In this document: positions 8,549-15,538 of the stretch, one piece after another | Numbering within the stretch: the first letter of the stretch is position 1 | How the letters are laid out: the number at the start of each line of letters is the position of its first letter | From: Paenibacillus cookii | Lineage (GTDB): Bacteria > Bacillota > Bacilli > Paenibacillales > Paenibacillaceae | Assembly (NCBI RefSeq): GCF_018333375.1 | Contig: NZ_BORW01000021.1 | Coordinates: 24,805 to 88,804 of the forward strand | Direction: 5' to 3' | DNA length: 64,000 nucleotides | Program-made: the position numbers and the translations under genes | Notes under the pieces: generated by a model | Seen by the model: only the letters and a program-made list of their open reading frames with translations | Databases searched by the model: none | Told to the model about the DNA's origin: nothing

Positions 8549-9979
8549 ATGGCTCGAGGAAACAGCTCCGATACAAAAGAAAAAAAGCTGAAATGGTGGC
8601 AACTGTCGCTTTTGGGGGTCGCATGCACCGTAGGGACGGGGTTTTTCCTGGGCTCCCATATTGCCATCCAAATCGGCGGGCCCTCGGCAGTCATCGCATA
8701 CGCATTAGCGGCTTTTGGGGCCTTTTTGGTGTACGACAAACTGTCCCAAATGACGGCGGAAGATCCGATGGAAGGTTCTTTTCGTTCTTATGCCAAAAAA
8801 GCTTTCGGGCGTTGGGCGGGATTCGGCAGCGGTTGGGTCTATTGGTCGTCCGAGCTGCTCATTATGGGAAGCCAATTAACGGCGCTTGCTTTGTTCTCGC
8901 GGTTTTGGTTTCCCCAGGTGCCGATGTGGTGCTTCGCTGCCGGATACGGCATATTAGGGCTTGTGATCATTTTTATCGGAACCAAAGGTTTTGAGCGGAT
9001 GGAGAGCATTTTCGCGGTCATGAAGATCGCGGCCATATTCATGTTCCTGGTGATCGCCGTTCTCGCGGTAACGGGAGTGTTCAAAACCGCCGCCCATGGG
9101 CCGGCGTTTCCCAGAGACTGGCTTCCCAATGGTTTTGTCGGCTTTTGGGCGGCACTCATTTTTGCGTTTTACGGCTATGGCGGTCTGGAAGCTCTCGGGC
9201 TGATGACGATGCGGCTTCAGGATCCCAAGGAAGCGCCGAAGGCCGGCAAAGTCATGCTTTTGCTGTTGGCGTCCATTTACGTGGTCTCGATCGGACTGGC
9301 CTTGATCCTTGAGCCATGGAAATCGTATGCCGCCGAGGAAAGCCCGTTTGTCGTGGCCCTCGTCGACTATAAACTTGCGTTTGTTCCGCATGTATTCAAC
9401 GCCGTGCTTATCATTGCCGGTTTCTCGACCATGACGGCTTCTTTGTTCGCGGTGACCACCATGATCGTGACGCTTGCAAGCGACGGCGATGCGCCGAGGT
9501 TTTTCGTCAAGGGGAAGAAAAAGGAAGGGAAAAAGCCCCTGCCAGCCATCGGATTAACGGCCGCCGGCCTGTTAGCCTCCGTCGTATTCGCTCTTTTGAT
9601 GCCCAAAAAAGTTTACGAATACATCACGACGGCGGCAGGGCTGATGCTGCTGTATAACTGGCTGTTCATTTTGCTGACGTCCGGGAAGCTGCTCAAGCTC
9701 ACCGGTTGGGGCAAAATCAAACGTTACATCGGCATGGCGCTGATCGGCTTCACGCTGGTCGGCACGCTCTTTCACAAAATCAGCCGTCCCGGCTTTTTTA
9801 TCAGCCTCGGGTTTATCGTTGTCATTGGAAGCGTCACGCTGATCATGCGCCATTTCTGGAGCAAAGCCGATGGGCCCGACAAGGATGCGTCCGAAGAAGG
9901 AACCGAGAACATTTCCGACGTTAGCGGAAGAACAAAATACGGCATGCCTCGTAGCCGAAATAAAGGCCGAATCCGATGA
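8549..9979 (+). CDS. Amino acid permease, APC superfamily
   Basis: A 476-residue integral membrane transporter with about twelve hydrophobic segments. TM1 carries the APC glycine motif (GVACTVGTGFFLGS, about 23-36) and TM6 holds FAFYGYGGLEALGL, the usual substrate and sodium/proton site region. A hydrophilic tail of about 45 residues follows the last segment. The ATG follows AAGGGAAG. Its 3' end overlaps the convergent LysE gene by 59 bases. The substrate is unknown; the general GABA/amino-acid permease family is the nearest fit. Confidence 0.88.
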   Translation: MARGNSSDTKEKKLKWWQLSLLGVACTVGTGFFLGSHIAIQIGGPSAVIAYALAAFGAFLVYDKLSQMTAEDPMEGSFRSYAKKAFGRWAGFGSGWVYWSSELLIMGSQLTALALFSRFWFPQVPMWCFAAGYGILGLVIIFIGTKGFERMESIFAVMKIAAIFMFLVIAVLAVTGVFKTAAHGPAFPRDWLPNGFVGFWAALIFAFYGYGGLEALGLMTMRLQDPKEAPKAGKVMLLLLASIYVVSIGLALILEPWKSYAAEESPFVVALVDYKLAFVPHVFNAVLIIAGFSTMTASLFAVTTMIVTLASDGDAPRFFVKGKKKEGKKPLPAIGLTAAGLLASVVFALLMPKKVYEYITTAAGLMLLYNWLFILLTSGKLLKLTGWGKIKRYIGMALIGFTLVGTLFHKISRPGFFISLGFIVVIGSVTLIMRHFWSKADGPDKDASEEGTENISDVSGRTKYGMPRSRNKGRIR

Positions 9980-10550
9980 GCGACAACCCCGAGATGACCG
10001 ATATGCCTTTGATGAGGCGTTCGGTGAGCATCCGCCTGAACATGCTGGCCGCCAGGGCCATCGCCACGTCCCACAGCATGATGCCGGCCATGATGGCGCA
10101 GCTGTAGAGCAGCACTCCTTTGGCATCGTATTTGGCGATCATGTCCGCCAGAACGGATCCGTATATTCCCATCCAGAACAGGATGGAGAGGGGGGTGGAG
10201 ATGGACATCACGAAGCCGGCGCTGAACGATTTGACATGCGATTCGCTGCCGCCGCGGGTTTCCATCCCCGTTTTTCCCGCCGCGATCAGGCTTTCCACTC
10301 CGATATAGGTCAGGATAAAAAAGCCGAAAAGCAGGAGAAAGGTTTTCATGAACGGGATATTCAGAAAATGAATAAAACCGAAGTACACGAGCAGCATAAA
10401 AATGCCGTCGGCGGCCATGGCGCCGAGCCCAACGAGCCAGGCATGCAAAAAACCTCCCTTGAGTCCCCGGTCCATCTGTGCGGCATTTATGGGGCCAATC
10501 GGGGCAGCCAGCGAAAGTCCAAGCAGGAAATGGCTTATCCATATGTTCAA
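9921..10550 (-). CDS. LysE family exporter
   Basis: A 209-residue inner-membrane protein with five to six hydrophobic segments and the family signature near the N terminus (LSLAAPIGPINAAQMDRGLK) plus FSAGFVMSISTPLSILFW in the middle. The family exports amino acids and related solutes. The start is TTG at 10550, preceded by AAGGGGG at a 10-base distance. Its last 59 bases are antisense to the end of the upstream permease gene, and no terminator is visible between the two. Substrate unknown. Confidence 0.88.
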   Translation of the reverse strand: MNIWISHFLLGLSLAAPIGPINAAQMDRGLKGGFLHAWLVGLGAMAADGIFMLLVYFGFIHFLNIPFMKTFLLLFGFFILTYIGVESLIAAGKTGMETRGGSESHVKSFSAGFVMSISTPLSILFWMGIYGSVLADMIAKYDAKGVLLYSCAIMAGIMLWDVAMALAASMFRRMLTERLIKGISVISGLSLIGFGLYFGYEACRILFFR

Positions 10551-10843
10551 GATTCGGTAACCCCCTTATTCAAATCCTCTTTATTTATCCTATGAAGGGG
10601 AACCGCTTGTACTACTAAAAAAATGATTTTCGGCATAAAAACATCCGATTTCCCGACTTGTTTTAGGGAGGCGATCGTTTGATAAATAAGGCACAGGCAG
10701 TCGATCCAGAGCGGTCGGCTGCTTTTTTTCGTTTTTCCCGCATCCAAAAGTCACGAAACAATAAACAATTCATCACAAACGATCAACTACCATGAGATGC
10801 CCCCGGAAAACATGGTAAACTAGAACGCAAAGGTGGGATGTTC
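10551..10843. other. Divergent intergenic region with a weak plus-strand hairpin
   Basis: Promoters for LysE (minus) and the two-component system (plus) should lie here. An imperfect stem, GCAGTCGA with TCGGCTGC, followed by seven T residues at 10696-10738, looks like a plus-strand terminator with no obvious gene upstream. A short TTG reading at 10678 with GGGAGG ahead of it is not convincing. Confidence 0.35.
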
Positions 10844-11530
10844 ATGAGCGATTTGCCTACGATCCTGGTCGTAGACGACGACCCGAGTATCGTCGAACTT
10901 TTGAGGGATTTTTTGGAAAATGACAATTTTAATGTTATAACCGCATACGATTCCGCTCAGGCATGGGCCGCGTTCGAGCAGGGGGCGATAGACTGCATGA
11001 TTTTGGATATCATGATGCCGGGACAAAACGGGTTTGAGCTCTGCCGGCGGATTCGGGCGGAAAGCAGCGTTCCGATCCTTTTTTTGAGCGCCCGCGGCGA
11101 CGATGTGGACAAGATCAGGGGGCTGACCCTGGGCGGCGACGATTATATCGTTAAAACCGCCTCGCCCGGCGAGATTGTTGCCCGGGTGAAAGCCGTATTG
11201 CGGCGATCGTCTAACCGGCAGCCTATAGAGGCTAAGATGTTGGACTATGGCCGCCTCAAGCTGAATCTTACGGCCAGGGAAGTCCTGGTAGACGGTCAAA
11301 GCGTCGTACTGACGCCGAAAGAATATGAGTTGTTGAAATTGTTTGCCGAACATCCCAAGCATGTTATTTCATATGAACAGCTGCTTGCCAAGTTTTGGGA
11401 CGGGGTGGGCGATAAGCATACGATTCGGGTTCATCTCAGCCGGCTGCGGGAGAAGATCGAGGCGGACCCGAACAGCCCGCAATTCCTGGTTAACGTCTGG
11501 GGAGTAGGCTACCGCTTCGAGGGAGGATAA
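10844..11530 (+). CDS. OmpR/PhoB family response regulator
   Basis: A 228-residue DNA-binding regulator. The receiver domain shows the acidic pair DDDP (11-13), phospho-acceptor Asp55 in MILDIMMPG and Lys104 in DDYIVKTASP. The residue after the lysine is Thr where most receivers have Pro, so the usual cis peptide is absent. The winged helix runs from about 130 and ends WGVGYRFEGG. ATG 10844 fits AAAGGTGGG better than ATG 10838. The partner kinase gene starts one base after the stop. Confidence 0.93.
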   Translation: MSDLPTILVVDDDPSIVELLRDFLENDNFNVITAYDSAQAWAAFEQGAIDCMILDIMMPGQNGFELCRRIRAESSVPILFLSARGDDVDKIRGLTLGGDDYIVKTASPGEIVARVKAVLRRSSNRQPIEAKMLDYGRLKLNLTAREVLVDGQSVVLTPKEYELLKLFAEHPKHVISYEQLLAKFWDGVGDKHTIRVHLSRLREKIEADPNSPQFLVNVWGVGYRFEGG

Positions 11531-11531
11531 C

Positions 11532-12923
11532 ATGAGAACGCTTCGCATTCGTACGTTTACGCTGCTCTGCTTTTTCTTCATCCTTACGGTGCCGTGGATT
11601 TTCTATGTGACGGCTCACTTTATGGAAACCAACACGTTTAGCTTTTCTAAACAGGGGCCGCAAAACGAATTTCAGCAAAAAAATTTGAACGAAACGATCC
11701 GCATGATCGAATCGAACCCGGGGGAATGGCAAGACCCCGAATGGCAGCGCCGACTGGATGCGCAGCTGCGGCAAGCAAAGATGGATGCGGTCATCACATC
11801 CGCCTCGGGCCGGGAAATATACCGGTCGAATGCCGCGCGGCGCGGAACGATGTCGGCGGCCGAACGATTTTCAATCATCGAGAACGGCCGATTGATAGGA
11901 AAGGTTGCCATTTACATGCCAAAGTCCCTCGGAGTCGGGTGGATGTCGATCCTTGCCGGATTGCTGCTGGCCTTTTTTGTCGTCGGAATGGAGATGCGAA
12001 GATTTTTGCTGAAGCCCTTGGAAAAAATGAGCTTGGCGGCAAGGAGGATTGCGGCAGGGGATGAGGACGTCCGGCTGCCCGGCTCCAGGATCGCGGAAAT
12101 CGCCGAAGTGCGCGACGGTTTTCAAGTCATGTTGGAGGGCCTTGAGCAAGCCTCCCGGAAACAGGCGGCACTGGAAGAAGAACGGCGGTTCGTGGTCGCA
12201 GCCGTCGCGCATGATTTGCGGACGCCGCTTTTTGCTTTACGGGGGTATCTGGACGGTTTGGAGCAAGGCATCGCAAGGTCGCCGGAGAAAATGGCCAAAT
12301 ATTTGGCGGTCTGCAAGGAAAAATCGGCGCAATTGGACCGGCTGGTAGAGGGCCTGTTTGCATTTGCCAAAATGGAATACCTGGATACGAAACTAAACAA
12401 CGGGATCGTGAATCTGAGCCATGTCCTCCGGAAGTCCGTCGAAAGCGTGAATCCGTATGCCCGGCAAAAAAGCATTTCGATATCGAGCTATGCCGAGGAA
12501 AATTGCTTCGTCAGCGGCGACGGGCATTTATTGGAGCGGGCTATGAGCAATCTTTTTGATAATGCGGTCAGGCACACGCCTCCCGGTGGCGAAATTCGCG
12601 TCGAATGCGCTAAAGATGGAGATCGGGTCAAATTTGCGATTCGCGATACGGGGCCGGGCTTTTCTGCGGAAGAGTTGGAGCGGGTATTTGAACCTCTTTA
12701 CCGCGGCGAAAGTTCCCGAAACCGTTCGACCGGAGGCAGCGGGTTAGGGTTAACCATTTCGCAGAAAATCGTCCGCAGGCATGGAGGCGATCTGGAGGCG
12801 GGGAATCATCCGGAAGGCGGGGCGCTGCTGACGGGCTTTATGCCTGCGGCCGATTCGGATTCGCCAAACATATGTGCAGAGGCAAGCAACGCTAAAAAGG
12901 AGCCCAGGGCATTCGTGCCTTGA
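11532..12923 (+). CDS. Two-component sensor histidine kinase
   Basis: A 463-residue membrane kinase. TM1 lies at about 10-28, an extracytoplasmic sensor segment at about 29-135, TM2 at about 136-155, then a HAMP linker (LKPLEKMSLAARRIAAGD). The H-box AVAHDLRTPLF gives His227; N-box LFDNAVRHTPPGG, G1 DTGPGFS and G2 GGSGLGLTIS follow, so the catalytic core is complete. GGAGG of the upstream regulator's end serves as its ribosome site. No target gene is adjacent in the same direction; the signal is unknown. A tail of about 30 residues after the ATPase domain overlaps a terminator. Confidence 0.93.
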   Translation: MRTLRIRTFTLLCFFFILTVPWIFYVTAHFMETNTFSFSKQGPQNEFQQKNLNETIRMIESNPGEWQDPEWQRRLDAQLRQAKMDAVITSASGREIYRSNAARRGTMSAAERFSIIENGRLIGKVAIYMPKSLGVGWMSILAGLLLAFFVVGMEMRRFLLKPLEKMSLAARRIAAGDEDVRLPGSRIAEIAEVRDGFQVMLEGLEQASRKQAALEEERRFVVAAVAHDLRTPLFALRGYLDGLEQGIARSPEKMAKYLAVCKEKSAQLDRLVEGLFAFAKMEYLDTKLNNGIVNLSHVLRKSVESVNPYARQKSISISSYAEENCFVSGDGHLLERAMSNLFDNAVRHTPPGGEIRVECAKDGDRVKFAIRDTGPGFSAEELERVFEPLYRGESSRNRSTGGSGLGLTISQKIVRRHGGDLEAGNHPEGGALLTGFMPAADSDSPNICAEASNAKKEPRAFVP

Positions 12924-12931
12924 GCTCCTTG
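12893..12931 (-). terminator. Minus-strand terminator lying in the 3' end of the kinase gene
   Basis: Stem AGGAGC-CC-AGGGCA / TGCCT-TGA-GCTCCT. The AAAAA on the plus strand before it gives the T tract on the minus strand, so it ends the convergent secreted-protein transcript. Confidence 0.8.
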
Positions 12932-12976
12932 CGTCTATTTTGACCGGGAGCCTGATATGCTCCATGAGGACTCGAA

Positions 12977-14059
12977 TCACTTCGCGCCGCGATTGGTAAA
13001 ATAAAGCGTCTGAGGTCCGGCGGCGCCGCCGGTCAGGCTAAGTTCGGCCGCCACGGTCTTGCCTTTTTTGTTGACCGTGAACTCGGTGAATTTCCAGGCT
13101 TTCTGGTAGTTTACGAACGGCGATTGCAGCAGGTCCTTGCCCCAGCCGATGACGTAATGCCCGGCGCCGCCCGACGGGTTATCGTATACCGAGATGACCC
13201 GCTTCGCGTCCTCTTCGTTATGGATGGCGACGTTCAGGCGGTACATGACGCCATAGTTCCCGTTGTTGATGGCGGTACCGCCGTCGACCGCGCTCCAGCC
13301 TTCCTCATACTCGCCCGGCATGCTGTCGCTCCATGGGCCGTAGGCCGCCGAGGAGATGCGGATCAGCGAGTTGCCGCTCGAGGTGTTGTACTGAAGCGTG
13401 CCGGTCCGGTCCATATGCGGGAAAGTGCCGCGGACATGCATGTCCTTCGGCAGGATCGGAACGTCGATCGGGTTGGCCGGCTGTTCCTTATAACCCAGCG
13501 TCGTGACCGTCACTTTGGCGTCCTTATGCCCCTGCTGCGTATAAGCGGTAAAATTGGCGATGCCGCTTTCGGTATGCGTATGTTCCGTTTGGGCGGTCAG
13601 GTAGTAGCTTTCGCCCGGCTGCAGGATCGCTTCCTTTTTCTGCGCCGCTTGGTCGCCCATGAAATCGGCAAGCGCGTTTTGTCCGGCAACGTCCGGGTAA
13701 TAGTCCGTGGCAAGACCGATTCCGTTCGAAAACAGCATGACGGGCTCATCGGATTCGTTGGTCACCGCCACGGCCACGGTAAGCGGTTCGCCGGTCATAT
13801 TTTGATGATGCCAAAACACCCGGAACGATCCCGTCACCGAGTCCCGGTAATACGCGCCTTCCGTCTTCGGGGATTCCGGCGAGTCGCTCAGAATCAGGGG
13901 ACCGCCCGTACCGGTCAGGACCGGTTTGTCCATCGGGACAGCAGGTTTCAGCGATTCGATCGGCACAAGCTCGGCCTCTTCGGCCAGCGCCGTCGCCGAT
14001 CCCGACAAAAACAAGGTGCCCAACAGTCCGATTTGAAGCAGCCATTTCGATCTTTTCAT
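12977..14059 (-). CDS. Secreted hypothetical protein
   Basis: A 360-residue protein with a Sec signal peptide (MKRSKWLLQIGLLGTLFLSG, cleavage near ALA-EEAE). The mature part is rich in beta-strand-like segments and lacks cysteine. One stretch, GSFRVFWHHQNMTGEPLTVA, followed by AVTNESDEPVMLF, resembles an immunoglobulin-like or cupredoxin-like strand pair but not a family I can name. AGGAGGGAAAA precedes the ATG. It is convergent with the two-component genes and has its own terminator. Function unknown. Confidence 0.75.
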   Translation of the reverse strand: MKRSKWLLQIGLLGTLFLSGSATALAEEAELVPIESLKPAVPMDKPVLTGTGGPLILSDSPESPKTEGAYYRDSVTGSFRVFWHHQNMTGEPLTVAVAVTNESDEPVMLFSNGIGLATDYYPDVAGQNALADFMGDQAAQKKEAILQPGESYYLTAQTEHTHTESGIANFTAYTQQGHKDAKVTVTTLGYKEQPANPIDVPILPKDMHVRGTFPHMDRTGTLQYNTSSGNSLIRISSAAYGPWSDSMPGEYEEGWSAVDGGTAINNGNYGVMYRLNVAIHNEEDAKRVISVYDNPSGGAGHYVIGWGKDLLQSPFVNYQKAWKFTEFTVNKKGKTVAAELSLTGGAAGPQTLYFTNRGAK

Positions 14060-14552
14060 CTCATTTTCCCTCCTGAATTTGGTTTGTCATCCTTCCAGGT
14101 GGCGATCATGCGATTGTTTTCGGATGTTTAAGATCTTCGCTGGCATGGGGCACATTCCTTTTTTTGCCTTCTGATGCTAAAGAATCATTTCGGGGCTTGA
14201 ATTGTTCCATTGTCCTCTTTTACGAAAAAGAGGGGACTTTCGGCCAATTTACCTCCAATGCCCTCGCAAGGTTTACTTGTTGATATTTTTATGAAAACGC
14301 TATCATTTTGTCCTGCCTCTCAATGGGAGACGTTTGGTGCTTTCGGCGCAAAAAAAAGAACCCAAAGCCCTACACGGCTCGGGGTTCAACTCTCAGAACC
14401 AGAGCGGAGCGTCCTTGAAGGTTCCGGCGCGAAGAAACGTGAACAGACCTGCAAGAAGGTTGAGCAGAGCGGGGCGCTGATGACCAGTAATGGAAAACCA
14501 AAGCCATGTCACGATAAATCATTCCAATCAAGCGGTTGATGTCCTAAGCTGC
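14060..14552. other. 493-bp gap between two minus-strand genes
   Basis: Holds the terminator of the AraC gene (14350-14388) and the presumed promoter of the secreted-protein gene. About 160 bases separate the AraC stop codon from its terminator. No further gene is supported. Confidence 0.5.
14350..14388 (-). terminator. Rho-independent terminator downstream of the AraC gene
   Basis: On the minus strand GAACCCCGAGCC / GGCTTTGGGTTC is followed by eight T residues. Confidence 0.85.
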
Positions 14553-15404
14553 CTACCGAATGGATTGACGATACCTGCTGGGCGATACCCCGACATGCCT
14601 TGCGAACAGTTTGGCGAAATAGCTGGGATTGCAAAAACCGACAAGCTCCGCGACCGTCCCGATTTCATGGCTGGGGTCGGCGAGAAGCCTTTTGGCCTCC
14701 TGCACCCGGTGTTTCATGATGTATTCCATGACGGTGCAGCCGGTCGTTTTGCGGAACAGCCGCGAAAAATAATAGGGACTTAAATGCACGTGATTGGCGA
14801 TGTCTTCGACCTTAAGCGGGCATGAGTAATGGCTTTCGATATAGGAGACGGCGGATTGGATCTCGTTAGGGTACCCAAGGCGTGGATTCGACAGCCGCGT
14901 CGTGATCCGGTCGATGTTGCCAAGCGCCATGTCGGTCAGAATGTTCGTAAGGATGCATGATGCGCTCAATTCCATGCCTGCCGGTCGGTTTTGAAACAAC
15001 TCGAACAGATCCGCGAAATGTTTTTTCATCCGCTCCGGATCACCCGTACGGAAAATGGGGTCGTCCATGCCGCCGAGCATATCGAAATATTCTTTGGCCT
15101 GGACCCCGTCGAAGCGGACCCATATCAGCTCCCAAGGATCGTGGGGGTTGGTGTGATATTGATGTTTTTGCGTCAAATCCAAAAAAAAGATATCGCCCGC
15201 TTGCGCCTCAAAACCGCGGTTTTGCCAAATGACCCATCCGGAGCCGCGAACGACGAACTTCAGCTGGTAATAATAGTAGGTCCGATTCATGCCGTAACAA
15301 GGCGAACAGGCGAACCAGCCGACATCGTGCACGCAAAACAGAAACCTTCGGGCATTTTCGCTGGGCGAATGTGCAATCGTGCGGTAACGCTCCCCAAAGT
15401 TCAT
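14553..15404 (-). CDS. AraC family regulator divergent from the polysaccharide lyase
   Basis: A 283-residue regulator. The N-terminal cupin includes LKFVVRGSGWVIWQN and GDIFFLDLTQKHQYH, and the C-terminal HTH pair includes VEDIANHVHLSPYYFSRLFR and VAELVGFCNPSYFAKLF. AAAGGAA lies ahead of the ATG at 15404. It is transcribed away from the lyase gene across a 134-bp region that contains two cre-like boxes, so it is the natural activator of that lyase. The likely inducer is a lyase product, which is inferred from context only. Confidence 0.92.
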   Translation of the reverse strand: MNFGERYRTIAHSPSENARRFLFCVHDVGWFACSPCYGMNRTYYYYQLKFVVRGSGWVIWQNRGFEAQAGDIFFLDLTQKHQYHTNPHDPWELIWVRFDGVQAKEYFDMLGGMDDPIFRTGDPERMKKHFADLFELFQNRPAGMELSASCILTNILTDMALGNIDRITTRLSNPRLGYPNEIQSAVSYIESHYSCPLKVEDIANHVHLSPYYFSRLFRKTTGCTVMEYIMKHRVQEAKRLLADPSHEIGTVAELVGFCNPSYFAKLFARHVGVSPSRYRQSIR

Positions 15405-15424
15405 CGCATTCGTTCCTTTCGTTC

Positions 15425-15504
15425 ATGTAAGCGTTAAAGAAGCAAGATCGTATTATGAAGTGGGCAAGATCAACATCTTGTAAGCGGTTTCCGGACTTTA
15501 TAAT
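15425..15504 (+). promoter_or_regulatory. Promoter of the lyase gene with two cre-like boxes
   Basis: TGTAAGCGGTTTCC (15479-15492) agrees with the CcpA consensus TGWAANCGNTNWCA in all but the last base, and TGTAAGCGTTAAAG (15425-15438) is a weaker second copy. TTGTAA (15478-15483) and TATAAT (15499-15504) form a promoter with a short 15-base spacer. The strong box overlaps the -35, so catabolite repression is expected. Confidence 0.55.
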
Positions 15505-15538
15505 AGCATAGTATTTTATCCTTGGGGAGGTTGAGCTA

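Noticed and set aside
9870..10595. Plus-strand frame of 241 codons across the LysE gene
   Set aside because: Antisense to LysE, which has a membrane protein profile and family signature.
13124..14131. Long plus-strand frame of 335 codons
   Set aside because: Antisense to the signal-peptide-bearing protein on the minus strand, rich in Arg and His as GC-skewed shadows are, and with no ribosome site.
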